64,000 bases of DNA from an uncultured Pelagibacteraceae bacterium (lineage in GTDB: Bacteria > Pseudomonadota > Alphaproteobacteria > Pelagibacterales > Pelagibacteraceae), in assembly GCA_902523515.1 (NCBI GenBank), contig CABYZT010000001.1, forward strand, positions 1 through 64,000, in the 5' to 3' direction. Shown here one piece after another: positions 1 through 10,511 of this stretch. Positions within the stretch are counted from its first letter, which is position 1. Each line of letters starts with the position of its first letter. The position numbers and the translations under genes were made by a program. The notes below the pieces were generated by a model. The model searched no databases and was not told the origin of the DNA. It was given only the letters and a program-made list of their open reading frames with translations.

Positions 1-308
1 TTTTTATTTCTCTCTTTTTTTGGCACTGCTTTATTTGGATTATTTCCGTTTGCAGGCATAGGCATTAGTTCGTTCTCACCTAAAATTCTTGCTACTCTAG
101 TTGTTGGTTGAGCTCCTTGACCAAGCCAATATTTAATTCTCTCAGCTTCTAGGCCCACTCTTTCTTTTTTCTCTTTTGGTAATAGAGGATTAAAAAAACC
201 AACTTTTTCTATAAATCTTCCATCTCTTGCAAAACGACTGTCGGCAACAACAACTTTATAAACAGGACGTTTTTTTGTTCCACCTCTTGATAATCTTAAT
301 TTTAACAT
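1..308 (-). CDS. rpsP: 30S ribosomal protein S16, C-terminus truncated by window start
   Basis: Minus-strand translation [42 protein letters not shown]... from ATG at 308; not in ORF track because it runs off the window. Confidence 0.95.
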   Translation of the reverse strand, partial: MLKLRLSRGGTKKRPVYKVVVADSRFARDGRFIEKVGFFNPLLPKEKKERVGLEAERIKYWLGQGAQPTTRVARILGENELMPMPANGNNPNKAVPKKERNK

Positions 309-320
309 TTCTTCTCCTTT

Positions 321-1679
321 TTACTTTAATTGGTTAAATAGCTCTGGCGGTATACCTTTATCAGACATACCTTTCAGATTTCCTTTTGACATCTTTTTCA
401 TCATTTCAGACATCATTTTAAATTGCTTAAGCAATTTATTGATAGTGGCCGGATCTGTGCCAGAGCCATTAGCAATTCTTTTTTTTCTAGAACCATCTAT
501 TATTTTTGGGTTCTCTCTTTCTTTTTTTGTCATTGATAAAATAACAGCTTCATTTTTAGTAATTATACTTTCATCAATTCCCGCTGAGTCCATTTGAGAT
601 TTAATTTTAGAAACTCCAGGCATAAAAGACATAATTCCCTCAATGCCGCCCATTTTTTTCATTTGTCTTAATTGAGATAAATAATCTTCCATAGAGAATT
701 GACCTTTTTTTAAATTTTCCTCTGCTTTTTTAAGATTTTCTTCTCCTAAATCTTGAGCCGCCTTTTCTACAAGGGATACAATATCCCCCATACCTAGTAT
801 TCTGTTTGCGATTCTATCTGGATGGAATACTTCAAGATTATCTATTTTTTCTCCTATCCCTAAAAATTTAATTGGAACGTTTGAAACATATTTCATACTC
901 ACTGCGGCACCACCTCTTGCATCACCATCAGCCCTAGTTAAAATAATTCCAGATAAATTAACTGTATTTTTAAATTCTTTTGCCACTGAGGCTGCAACTT
1001 GACCTGTTAAAGAGTCTGCAACTAAGAAAGTTTCTGTTGGATTAATGACAGCTTCAATTTGCTTAATCTCACTCATCATTTGTAAATCGATTTGGGTTCT
1101 ACCAGCTGTATCAAACAAGATTATTTCAGCTCCATTTAAATTAGCGGCACTTATTGCTCTTCTACAAATATCAGCAGGTTGCTGACCTTCTATAATAGGT
1201 AAAGTTAAAATATTATTTTGTTCTCCTAAAGATCTAAGTTGTTCTTGTGCAGCTGGTCTGTAGATATCTAGACTGACCATCATTACTTTTTTCTTTTTAT
1301 TATTTCCTAAAAATTTTGCTAATTTTGCTGTTGTTGTTGTTTTTCCAGAACCTTGTAACCCAACTAACATCATTGGCACAGGCGGTACTGCGTTTAAGTT
1401 TATCTCATTATTTGTTGCACCTAGTAAGTCTACAAGCTCATCATAAACAATTTTAACAACCATATCCCCAGGAGAGGTAGACCTTATTATCTCTTGGCCT
1501 AATGCTTTTGGCTTAACTTTTTCAATAAAATCTTTTGCAACATCCAAAGAGACATCTGCTTCAAGTAGGGCTTGCCTAATGCCTCTTAAACCTTCATCTA
1601 CTTGAGCTTCATCAAGCGAAGGTGCCTTTTTCAGAGAAGAAAAAATTTCTTCAAATTTATTTGTTAAATTTTCAAACAT
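321..1679 (-). CDS. ffh: Signal recognition particle protein Ffh; start reassigned to ATG at 1679 (MFENLTNKFEEIF)
   Basis: GLQGSGKTTTTAKLA, DTAGRTQID, TRADGDARGG and Met-rich M domain; the 26-aa extension to 1757 overlaps the structured leader and is probably not translated. Confidence 0.95.
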   Translation of the reverse strand: MFENLTNKFEEIFSSLKKAPSLDEAQVDEGLRGIRQALLEADVSLDVAKDFIEKVKPKALGQEIIRSTSPGDMVVKIVYDELVDLLGATNNEINLNAVPPVPMMLVGLQGSGKTTTTAKLAKFLGNNKKKKVMMVSLDIYRPAAQEQLRSLGEQNNILTLPIIEGQQPADICRRAISAANLNGAEIILFDTAGRTQIDLQMMSEIKQIEAVINPTETFLVADSLTGQVAASVAKEFKNTVNLSGIILTRADGDARGGAAVSMKYVSNVPIKFLGIGEKIDNLEVFHPDRIANRILGMGDIVSLVEKAAQDLGEENLKKAEENLKKGQFSMEDYLSQLRQMKKMGGIEGIMSFMPGVSKIKSQMDSAGIDESIITKNEAVILSMTKKERENPKIIDGSRKKRIANGSGTDPATINKLLKQFKMMSEMMKKMSKGNLKGMSDKGIPPELFNQLK

Positions 1680-1680
1680 A

Positions 1681-1800
1681 TTTATTACGCATAGCAGTAA
1701 CGCACTAGTGGGCGAACCCTCGCTGACTAGTGTCGATCTCTTTGTTTCCAAAGACACCGCAAAGTTAATGTTTTTGCGGAAACGGCATCAACCTATAATA
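1681..1800 (-). ncRNA. Structured ffh 5' leader (candidate cis-regulatory RNA)
   Basis: Minus strand: CCGCAAA/TTTGCGG (1779-1773/1763-1757) and CACTAGT/ACTAGTG (1732-1726/1709-1703) with nested GCGA/TCGC; visibly GC-richer than flanks. An ffh-associated leader motif has been described in Pelagibacter. Confidence 0.75.
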
Positions 1801-1839
1801 GAGGTTCAAAAAGTCAATAAATAAGTTAAATATCTATAT

Positions 1840-2664
1840 ATGGATATTAAAGCTTTTAAAATGGACGGTTTAGGTAATGATTTTGTCATCATAGATAATA
1901 GACAAACAATTACAAATCTGACGAAAGAGCAAATAATAAAGATTTGTGACAGAAAATTTATTGGTTGTGACCAACTAATATTGATTAAAAAAAATGATAT
2001 TTCAGATGCTTCACTAGAATTTTATAATTCAGATGGAGGAATGTCTGGTGCGTGCGGAAATGGTACAAGATGTATTGCTGATTTATTAGGCAAAGAAAAT
2101 AACAAAAAAGAAATTGTCCTAACAACTTTATCTGGCAAATTAAAATCAAATATTGTTGGAGAAAAAATGGTTTCTACAGAAATAGGTGTTGCAAAAACAA
2201 AATGGGATGAGATTCCGTTGTCTAAAGAATTAAATACGAATAATTTAGGAATTAAAATTAATGACAAAAATAATAACGAATTTTCTGGTGGAACTGCTGT
2301 AAATGTTGGAAACCCACATGTAGTTTTTTTTGTTGATAGTAACGAAAATTTTGAAATTGAAAAAATTGGACCAAAGATTGAAACCCACTCACTATTTCCA
2401 GAAAAATGTAATGTTACTTTAGCAACTGTTGTTAATAAAGAATTGATAAAAGTTAGAGTGTGGGAAAGAGGAGCTGGACTTACCAAAGCTTGTGGAACTG
2501 CAGCTTGCGCAACAGCTTTTGCCGCAAAACAAAACGGACTGGTAAATGATAAAGTGGATATTGAATTTTCTACAGGTAGATTGACAATTTCAATTGATGA
2601 AAACAATAGTATTCATATGAAAGGACCAGTTTCAGATATTGAGGAGATAAATTTTAAAATTTAA
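1840..2664 (+). CDS. dapF: Diaminopimelate epimerase
   Basis: GNDFVIID, GACGNGTRC, RVWERGAGLTKACGTAACA motifs. Confidence 0.97.
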   Translation: MDIKAFKMDGLGNDFVIIDNRQTITNLTKEQIIKICDRKFIGCDQLILIKKNDISDASLEFYNSDGGMSGACGNGTRCIADLLGKENNKKEIVLTTLSGKLKSNIVGEKMVSTEIGVAKTKWDEIPLSKELNTNNLGIKINDKNNNEFSGGTAVNVGNPHVVFFVDSNENFEIEKIGPKIETHSLFPEKCNVTLATVVNKELIKVRVWERGAGLTKACGTAACATAFAAKQNGLVNDKVDIEFSTGRLTISIDENNSIHMKGPVSDIEEINFKI

Positions 2665-3581
2665 TGGGAATTTTTGAAAAATTTAAATCAGGTTTTAAAA
2701 AAAGTGCCTCAGCTTTTACAACAGGTTTAAGAGATATAGTTGTAAAAAAAGAGATTGATGACAAAACACTAGACAAAATTGAAGATTACTTAATTCAATC
2801 AGATGTTGGTATTGTTTCGGCTTCAGAAATAAGAGAAATAATTTCTCAAACAAAAATTGATCCCAATAAAGATTTAACTGACGAAATAAATAATATTTTA
2901 AAAAATTATATTATTTCAATTATGAAACCTTTAGAAAATATTGAATTCTTCAAAAAAAAAGAAAAATTAAATGCAACATTAATTTCAGGTGTCAATGGTG
3001 TTGGAAAGACAACTACTATTGGAAAAATAAGCAAAATATTAAAGGGTAATGGAAACAAGGTAATGCTAGCTGCATCAGATACTTTTAGAGCAGCAGCTAT
3101 AGAACAACTAGAAAATTGGGCAAACAAAGTTGATGTTCAAATTACAAAATCATCTCAAGGTTCTGATCCTGCATCAGTCGCTTATAAGGCTGTTGAAGAA
3201 GCATTAAAAAATAATTTTAACCAAGTTTTAATTGATACAGCTGGAAGACTACAAAATAAAAAAAATTTGATGGAAGAATATAAAAAAATTGCAAACGTTA
3301 CTAAAAAAATTAATCCTGATGCTCCACATGATGTTATTTTAGTTTTGGATGCAACTTCTGGCCAAAATGTAATTAATCAAGTTGAAGAATTTAACAAAAT
3401 TATTCCGATAACTGGTCTTATTATGACAAAATTAGATGGCACAGCAAAAGGAGGTATTCTTTTAGCTGTTGCTAAAAAATATAAACTACCAATTATTGCA
3501 CTTGGATTAGGTGAAAAAGAAGATGATTTACAAATTTTTGAGGCCGAAAAATTCGCAGAGGCATTTACTCAAATTAATTAA
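2664..3581 (+). CDS. ftsY: Signal recognition particle receptor FtsY
   Basis: GVNGVGKTTTIGKIS, DTFRAAAIEQL, DTAGRLQNK, TKLDGTAKGG. Confidence 0.97.
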   Translation: MGIFEKFKSGFKKSASAFTTGLRDIVVKKEIDDKTLDKIEDYLIQSDVGIVSASEIREIISQTKIDPNKDLTDEINNILKNYIISIMKPLENIEFFKKKEKLNATLISGVNGVGKTTTIGKISKILKGNGNKVMLAASDTFRAAAIEQLENWANKVDVQITKSSQGSDPASVAYKAVEEALKNNFNQVLIDTAGRLQNKKNLMEEYKKIANVTKKINPDAPHDVILVLDATSGQNVINQVEEFNKIIPITGLIMTKLDGTAKGGILLAVAKKYKLPIIALGLGEKEDDLQIFEAEKFAEAFTQIN

Positions 3582-4137
3582 TTAAGGTACTTGAAATTAA
3601 AGGTTTATAAAAACTACATTTGTAGTGTTCTTTAAATTCATAATGTCCACAATTTTTTGCTATCGAAGAAATAATAAAATCAAATTTTCCATTTAAAGGA
3701 TAAAGCTCTAGTTTTTTCTCAATTATATCAAATTTAAAATTAGCTCTTAAACTTTTTACAGCACTAATCATCACTAAAGTTTTATTATCTTTTAAAAGAT
3801 AATATGCAAAGTCATCTGGAAAAACTGGAAAATCATATTCCTGTAAATAATATTTTGCAGTTTTGGGAAACCATTCATAAGAAATCAATGGCAAGGACTC
3901 TTTCGTTTTATAGTTATAAATATAAAGATCTTTTGGAAAATCATTAATATAATTTGAATTTTCTCCTCGAGCTAATACAGCTTTTTCACGGGTTTTAAAA
4001 TATAATGCAAAATTTTCATCGTGTGAATTCATTTGATCAATATGAAAAAGGCTGTCTACAGATGCTAAATTTTCTTTGGCATTTGATAAATTATTTAAAG
4101 AAAAAAGAACAATAAAAAATAAGAAAAAATTTTTCAT
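3574..4137 (-). CDS. Hypothetical secreted protein
   Basis: ORF with N-terminal signal peptide; 8-nt convergent overlap with ftsY. Confidence 0.6.
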   Translation of the reverse strand: MKNFFLFFIVLFSLNNLSNAKENLASVDSLFHIDQMNSHDENFALYFKTREKAVLARGENSNYINDFPKDLYIYNYKTKESLPLISYEWFPKTAKYYLQEYDFPVFPDDFAYYLLKDNKTLVMISAVKSLRANFKFDIIEKKLELYPLNGKFDFIISSIAKNCGHYEFKEHYKCSFYKPLISSTLIN

Positions 4138-4185
4138 AAATTAACTTAAAAAAAAAATTTGAATTATCTTTGTTTAGATTATGGC

Positions 4186-5004
4186 TTAATTTAAACTATC
4201 AATAAACGATTTGAGAGCTAATACAAGTTTATCATCATATTCCATCATATGATCGTCATATTTTGTAAAATATGAATATTTAGGTTCACTTGCTAAATTA
4301 AAAATTTTTTTACCCATCCAAAATGGAACTATTTGGTCAGCCTCACCATGCATTACTAATACTGGAATATTAATATTTTTAATTTTTTCATTATTTTCAT
4401 ACTTATCTTTTAAAATTAAACCTACTGGAATATATGGATAAAAATTTTTTGCAGCCTCAATCATTGATGTGAAGGGCGTTTCTAAGATTAATCCTGCAAA
4501 ATTTTTATTCTGAGTAATTTCAGTAGCAATGCCGGTTCCTAATGACTCTCCATAAATAATTATATCTTCTTCGTTTAGACCTTTTTCTTTAAGCCAGTTT
4601 ATTGCACTAGCACCATCTGTATAAAGACCCTCCTCACTTGGTTTTCCTTTATTGCCGCTAAACCCTCTCCATGCAATAATTAAAAAATTAACATCCATGT
4701 CTTTAAAATGATTTAACTTATGGATTCTGTTTTCAAGTGTCCCTGCATTTCCATGAAAATAAACTATTGTTTTATAACTTTTTAAATTTTTTTTATGAAA
4801 CCAGCCTAAAAGATTAATATTATCTGTTGTTTTAATATTAACTTTTTCAATGTTAACTTCTAAATTATCTCCAGAATAATTATTCTCATCAGGATGATAC
4901 ATTAAATTTCTTTGATAAAAGAAAAGAAAAACACAAATTAAAGTATATATTACAAATATAAATAAAAATATATTGGTTAATGTCATTTTTGTATTAATTT
5001 TCAT
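4186..5004 (-). CDS. Alpha/beta hydrolase (BEM46-like)
   Basis: VYFHGNAGTLENR, YGESLGTGIA, HGEADQIVP, N-terminal TM. Confidence 0.85.
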   Translation of the reverse strand: MKINTKMTLTNIFLFIFVIYTLICVFLFFYQRNLMYHPDENNYSGDNLEVNIEKVNIKTTDNINLLGWFHKKNLKSYKTIVYFHGNAGTLENRIHKLNHFKDMDVNFLIIAWRGFSGNKGKPSEEGLYTDGASAINWLKEKGLNEEDIIIYGESLGTGIATEITQNKNFAGLILETPFTSMIEAAKNFYPYIPVGLILKDKYENNEKIKNINIPVLVMHGEADQIVPFWMGKKIFNLASEPKYSYFTKYDDHMMEYDDKLVLALKSFIDSLN

Positions 5005-6205
5005 TTTTATTTAAATAAATAAAGAAAGTATAACTTAATACACATAGAATTAAAAAAAGTGAAAATGAAATTCTATAACTACTTAAAATATCAAATCCTT
5101 TATTATTACATAAATCAATAATTAATCCTATACCCCACTGAACAAAAAAAGTTCCAGAAAAAAGAAATACATTGAATGAAGTAAGAGATTTGCCAGCTAG
5201 ATTTTTTGAAAAATTTAGCGCAATTGCTGGCTGAGTTAAAGAAATAACAATCGATGTCATGATATATATGGTAAATAAGAATGCTCCTGCATTATTACCA
5301 AAATAAATTATCAAAAATAATGAAAAGTAACTGATTGGTAAACCTAGCTTAATTAATTTAATACTATTTATGCCATAATCTGAAATTTTTGGTAAAATAT
5401 ACCCCCAAATAAAATATGAAATTAACATAGTGATATTTATCCAAAATAAACCAGTAGCACTTTGAAGGGGTGTGTAACCTGAAATATTTAACATCCATGG
5501 ACCAGCCCATAAAGTTTGAATTGCTTGAATACCTCCATAATTAATAAATGCCAGAGGAATCATGCTTATAAAAAATTTATTTTTCCAAATTTGACTTAAT
5601 GACTCTTTCTCAGATTTTATTGAGGTATTTTCTTTTTGGTCCCAATTAGGAATAAACAAAAAAATTAATATTATGCTTAATAAAATGAGTATAGCTATTA
5701 AAATAAAGATCCATCTCCATCCAATATATGGAAGTAGTATTTGAACGGGTAAAGTTGATGATACAAATCCAATATTTGCTACCATCAACATCCAAGAATT
5801 TGCTCTCTGTTGGTATTTTTCTGCAAACCATACTCTATATCCAGTAAGGGGTCCCATCATGCAAGCACTAACCCCTACACCAATAAATATTCTGGATATA
5901 AATAATCCAGAAAAACTTTTTGCGAGTGCAAATGATATTGTTCCAATGAATGCTATCATTAAAAAACAACCGATTACCTTTTTTGGACCAATTTTATCCA
6001 ATAAAAGCCCTACAGGAATTTGCATTATCGAAAAACCAATAAAATAGCCCCCTGCCAATAATCCCAGATTTCCTGCAGTTAGATCAAACTCAGAGGTTAG
6101 AACGGGAGTTAAAGTTGCAGTTATAGATCTAACCAGATTGGATAGTAAAAATCCAAAAGCGAAAACACAAAATATGATAATGCTTTTATTTACTTTAGTA
6201 ATCAT
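4994..6205 (-). CDS. MFS transporter
   Basis: Multi-TM, motif PVGLLLDKIGPKKVIG. Confidence 0.9.
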   Translation of the reverse strand: MITKVNKSIIIFCVFAFGFLLSNLVRSITATLTPVLTSEFDLTAGNLGLLAGGYFIGFSIMQIPVGLLLDKIGPKKVIGCFLMIAFIGTISFALAKSFSGLFISRIFIGVGVSACMMGPLTGYRVWFAEKYQQRANSWMLMVANIGFVSSTLPVQILLPYIGWRWIFILIAILILLSIILIFLFIPNWDQKENTSIKSEKESLSQIWKNKFFISMIPLAFINYGGIQAIQTLWAGPWMLNISGYTPLQSATGLFWINITMLISYFIWGYILPKISDYGINSIKLIKLGLPISYFSLFLIIYFGNNAGAFLFTIYIMTSIVISLTQPAIALNFSKNLAGKSLTSFNVFLFSGTFFVQWGIGLIIDLCNNKGFDILSSYRISFSLFLILCVLSYTFFIYLNKNEN

Positions 6206-6234
6206 TTATAAATTTTTGAGAATTAATCTGTACT

Positions 6235-7818
6235 ATGAATAATCAGTCAACAAAAGATAAAGATGCACGCTCTTCAAATGCAATGGCTGCAACTTCACAT
6301 CCTTTAGCTACAGAGGAAGCATTAAAAATACTCAAAATAGGTGGAAATGCAGTAGATGCTTCAATTGCTGCCTCGATTGTTTTATCTGTAGTAGAGCCTA
6401 ATGCAACGAGTATTGGTGGCGACTGTTTTGCAATAGTTAAAATGGATAACAAGGATCCTGTATCTTTTAATGGATCAGGTTTAGCACCTGAAAAATTAAA
6501 TTATGATTTTTTTAAGGATAAGCATATTGATAAAATTGGATTAACTAGTCCACATTCAGTCACAATTCCTGGTGCACTTAATGCTTGGGAAAAAATTCAT
6601 AAGGAATTTGGTAAGCTAGATTTTGAACGATTATTTTTAGGTGCAATTGATATAGCAAAGAATGGCCATAGAGTTACAAAAGTCGTATCAAATGCTTGGA
6701 AAAATAGTTTGAATAAAATCAATGGTAATGAAAATTCAAAAAAAATTTTTTTGAAAAATGGTCGTACTTATCAAGAAAATGAATTAATGAAAAATATTGC
6801 TTTAGGAGAAACACTTGAAGCAATTAGCAAAAAAGGGAGTAAAGAATTTTATGAAGGAGAAATTGCAAAAGATATAATTGAAACTTTAAATGAATTAGGT
6901 GGTGTACATACTTTTGAGGATTTTTCAAAACAGAGTGCAATAAGATCAGATACAATCAAATCTAATTATAAGGGTGATTTTATTCATCAATGCCCTCCCA
7001 ATGGTCCTGGTGTTACAGTATTGATTATGATGAAATTATTAGAAAAACTAAATATTCAAAATTATAAATTTAATAGCACAGAAAGATTCCATCTTGAGGC
7101 AGAAGTTACAAAACAAGCTTATAAAGTTAAAGAAACTATTTTAGGCGATCCAAATTTTGTTAACTTTAATTTAGAAGAAATTTTAAGTGATGAAAATATT
7201 GAGGAAATTTTTAATAAAGTTAACTTAAATTCATGCAGTGACGTTGGTGACTTAAATATTCCAGCTCATCCAGAAACAATATATTTAACAGTAGTAGATA
7301 AGGATTTAAATAGTGTATCAATAATCAATTCTGTTTGTTATGTATTCGGATCAGGTATTACTACAAATAAAAGTGGAATACTTTTACATAATAGGGGTAC
7401 AAATTTCAGAGTAGAAAATGGACATCCAAACTGTATAGCAGGCTTAAAAAGACCGTTACATACTATTATTCCTGGTATGCTTATTGATAAAAACAACAAA
7501 GCAACATTAAGTTATGGCGTTATGGGAGGCCAATATCAACCCGTGGGACAAGTTCATGTTTTAAATAATATGATTGATTTTGGAATGGGACCACAAGAAG
7601 CTTTGAGTTTTCCAAGAGCTTTTCATTTTAATAATATTTACAAACTAGAAAAAACTGTTGATAAAGAAATTTTACATGGACTCAAAGAAATAGGTCATAA
7701 TGTAGAATATTTTGATGGTACACATGGTGGGGGCCAAGCAATAAAAATAAATAGAAGTGAAGGTGATCTCTTAGGTGGATCAGATCCTAGAAAAGATGGG
7801 TATGCAAAAGGATATTAA
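6235..7818 (+). CDS. Gamma-glutamyltransferase family protein, no obvious signal peptide
   Basis: GGNAVDASIA, PNATSIGGDCF, PETIYLTVVDKDLNSVSIINS...FGSG, RPLHTIIPGM. Confidence 0.9.
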   Translation: MNNQSTKDKDARSSNAMAATSHPLATEEALKILKIGGNAVDASIAASIVLSVVEPNATSIGGDCFAIVKMDNKDPVSFNGSGLAPEKLNYDFFKDKHIDKIGLTSPHSVTIPGALNAWEKIHKEFGKLDFERLFLGAIDIAKNGHRVTKVVSNAWKNSLNKINGNENSKKIFLKNGRTYQENELMKNIALGETLEAISKKGSKEFYEGEIAKDIIETLNELGGVHTFEDFSKQSAIRSDTIKSNYKGDFIHQCPPNGPGVTVLIMMKLLEKLNIQNYKFNSTERFHLEAEVTKQAYKVKETILGDPNFVNFNLEEILSDENIEEIFNKVNLNSCSDVGDLNIPAHPETIYLTVVDKDLNSVSIINSVCYVFGSGITTNKSGILLHNRGTNFRVENGHPNCIAGLKRPLHTIIPGMLIDKNNKATLSYGVMGGQYQPVGQVHVLNNMIDFGMGPQEALSFPRAFHFNNIYKLEKTVDKEILHGLKEIGHNVEYFDGTHGGGQAIKINRSEGDLLGGSDPRKDGYAKGY

Positions 7819-7856
7819 TACTCATCGAAGAATGATGTAAAACTAATTCCAAAGAA

Positions 7857-10508
7857 TTAAAAGTTTAAAGATATATCTCTATGAACTGAATTACACCTTG
7901 CAACAAATTTAGCCTGTTCTTTAGTTAATCTGTTTTGAAGTCTTAGACCAATATTATGTTTGATAACATCATTATATTTAATTAATTCAGGCATCAAATT
8001 CTTATTAGCATCATCTCTCCATGAAATTTCTAAATTGAAAAGATTGAAAGTTTCTGAACTTACTTCAGTTAATTTTTGCTCATCTACCTCATCATTATCT
8101 ATAACAGATATTAGGTCATCTAATTTATTTGCAAATTCTTCAGTTCCAGAAATTTCTCCTAGTTTTTCAAAAAGATTATCAATTACTGATATTGAGTTTT
8201 CGTAATTTTTATTATCAATATTATATTTTAATTCTTTTATTTCTGATGAAAGTTCTTTTAATTTTTCATTATCATTTATAAACATTACTATTTGATCCAG
8301 AGTTTCATAAGCTTCATCAACATTTTTTCTATACCTTTTTGTTCTTGTGTTTTTTGCTTTGTGCAGTATTTCAAACTCTCCATTTTTAGCTTTCCAACTT
8401 TCAGGAACTTTATCTTGAAGTTCTTTAATTTCTAGCTCGTAATTCTCGATCTTTAATTCTAATTTATTTTTATTTGATAAGTTATCATCATCTAAATTTC
8501 TAATTTCAGCTTTTATTTTTTTAATTTTCTGGTCTATTTTTCTAATTTTTTTCTCAATTTTTCTTACATTGAAATGCAAGTCCCTATAATCTTTTGTGAA
8601 TAATTCATATTCTTCCTCTGTTTTTTGAAGTTTTTTAACAATAGCAAAAGTCCCAAGCGCATTATCAAAATGCTCTTCAAAAATATCTAATTTATCCATT
8701 GGAAGATTAGCGGGAGTTAATTTCTGCATGTCTTTTATTGCATTAGTAATTCTTTGTTCTTCAGTGTTGTAAATCGCAAATTTGTACTCTTGTAAGCAAT
8801 ATTGTAACTTTGGATTCATCGGTGGTGGAGCAACGTTTGACGTCAAATATGTTCTTGCTGGTAGATAATTTACTAATGATGGATAGAAACCAACAATTCC
8901 AAGACCTATTAATTGTAAAATAATGAATGGAACAACACCTTTCCAGATATTTAAAGTAGTAACAAGTTTTGAAGCTACACCTTTTAAGTAAAATAATGCA
9001 AAACCAAATGGTGGTGTTAAAAATGAAGTTTGTAAATTTACCCCAATCATTACACCAAGCCAAATTGCACTTACATTAGCTCCTGGTTCAGCTAATAATA
9101 TCGGAGCAATGATAGGAACAACAACAACGGCTATTTCTATAAAATCAAGAAAGAAACCTAGTAAAAAAATCACTGCCATAACAACAATAAACTGTGTCCA
9201 AAATCCCCCTGGCAAATCTTGAAGAAAATCTCTTACTAGCTCTTCACCTCCAAACGCTCTAAATCCAGAGGTTAACATTGCAGCTCCTAATAAAATTATA
9301 AATACCATTGAGGTAGTTACACATGTTTCTGTAACAACTTCTCTTAATACATTTTCAATTTTATATGCTCTCCAAAAACTCCAAATAATTCCAATTAAAA
9401 AAGTAATAGTAAAAAATCCTGTGATAAAAATTGCTGTAAGATCTCTAGTTTCTACAGCCTTAATATTTAAATTAAAATTCTTAGATAATATATAAATTGG
9501 AACGACAGATAAAATTGCAATTATAATTGGATAGTAAGCATCTTTTTTTCCTTTATGTAAACGATAACCAGCCATCATGGTTGCACCTATTGCTCCAATT
9601 GATCCAGCTTGATTAACGGTTGCAATACCTAAAAGTATAGATCCTAAAACCGCGAAAATTAAAGCAAGGGGAGGAATAATTACTATTAAAACCTTAATCC
9701 AAAATTTTGAGTCAAAATTTCCTTTAAATGGAACAGGAGGAGCTGCCTTAGGATTTAATCTTGCATAAATAAATACATAAAGCATGTATAAGCCAACTAG
9801 AACTAAACCAGGCAATAGTGCTCCCAAAAACATATCTCCTGCAGAAGTAGAACCAACTCTAAATTCTCCTGGCATATTAAATTCACCAGTTAAAATTTTA
9901 TAATCAGTCTGACGCATAGTATTTGCAACATCAGCTGCACTTGCCAATTGATCGGCAATAATAATTAATACAATTGAAGGAGGTATAATTTGTCCAAGAG
10001 TTCCTGAAGAACAAACGATTCCACTTGCTAGACTTTTATCATATTTATTATTAAGCATTGTGGGTAGTGATATTAGTCCCATTGCTATAACTGTTGCACC
10101 AACAATACCTGTGGTAGCTGCTAGTAATGCTCCAACAAAAATTACTGATATTCCTAGACCTCCAGGGATGGGTCCAAATAACTGCCCCATTGTAACTAAA
10201 AGATCTTCCGCAATTTTTGATTTTTGCAACATGATCCCCATGAAAATAAATAAAGGAATTGCAATTAAAGTATCAGTTTCTACATCCCAGTAGTTACTCC
10301 TAAAATTTGTAATACCAGCGGTTAACCATTCTTTAGGGCCATCAACAGCAAAATAAGCACTGCTGTCCCCTGCAAACAAATAACCAAAAAAAGCTGCAAG
10401 CCCAATTGAAATTATTGCAGATCCAGGTAGAGCAAAAGCTACAGGAAAACCAGAAGCTAAAGCACCAATCATTATAATTACAAGTAAAGCTAAAAATAAG
10501 TGTTCCAT
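7857..10508 (-). CDS. TRAP transporter large permease with about 290-aa charged C-terminal extension
   Basis: DctM-type membrane protein (PSIVLIIIADQLA, LQTSFLTPPFGFALFYLKGVA) followed by coiled-coil-like Lys/Glu-rich domain. Confidence 0.9.
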   Translation of the reverse strand: MEHLFLALLVIIMIGALASGFPVAFALPGSAIISIGLAAFFGYLFAGDSSAYFAVDGPKEWLTAGITNFRSNYWDVETDTLIAIPLFIFMGIMLQKSKIAEDLLVTMGQLFGPIPGGLGISVIFVGALLAATTGIVGATVIAMGLISLPTMLNNKYDKSLASGIVCSSGTLGQIIPPSIVLIIIADQLASAADVANTMRQTDYKILTGEFNMPGEFRVGSTSAGDMFLGALLPGLVLVGLYMLYVFIYARLNPKAAPPVPFKGNFDSKFWIKVLIVIIPPLALIFAVLGSILLGIATVNQAGSIGAIGATMMAGYRLHKGKKDAYYPIIIAILSVVPIYILSKNFNLNIKAVETRDLTAIFITGFFTITFLIGIIWSFWRAYKIENVLREVVTETCVTTSMVFIILLGAAMLTSGFRAFGGEELVRDFLQDLPGGFWTQFIVVMAVIFLLGFFLDFIEIAVVVVPIIAPILLAEPGANVSAIWLGVMIGVNLQTSFLTPPFGFALFYLKGVASKLVTTLNIWKGVVPFIILQLIGLGIVGFYPSLVNYLPARTYLTSNVAPPPMNPKLQYCLQEYKFAIYNTEEQRITNAIKDMQKLTPANLPMDKLDIFEEHFDNALGTFAIVKKLQKTEEEYELFTKDYRDLHFNVRKIEKKIRKIDQKIKKIKAEIRNLDDDNLSNKNKLELKIENYELEIKELQDKVPESWKAKNGEFEILHKAKNTRTKRYRKNVDEAYETLDQIVMFINDNEKLKELSSEIKELKYNIDNKNYENSISVIDNLFEKLGEISGTEEFANKLDDLISVIDNDEVDEQKLTEVSSETFNLFNLEISWRDDANKNLMPELIKYNDVIKHNIGLRLQNRLTKEQAKFVARCNSVHRDISLNF

Positions 10509-10511
10509 TTT

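Noticed and set aside
1680-1757. N-terminal extension of Ffh (MSLETKRSTLVSEGSPTSALLLCVIN)
   Set aside because: Overlaps palindromic leader structure and precedes the canonical MFENLTNKF start
1681-1800. Possible 4.5S SRP RNA gene
   Set aside because: No GGAAGG-AGCAGCC-type conserved core on either strand; leader of ffh fits better
2022-2606. Minus-strand 194-aa ORF
   Set aside because: Fully antisense to well-supported dapF; composition-driven shadow ORF
2906-3127. Minus-strand 73-aa ORF
   Set aside because: Antisense within ftsY
8761-9063. Minus-strand 100-aa ORF in another frame
   Set aside because: Lies inside the TRAP large permease gene; no recognisable protein features
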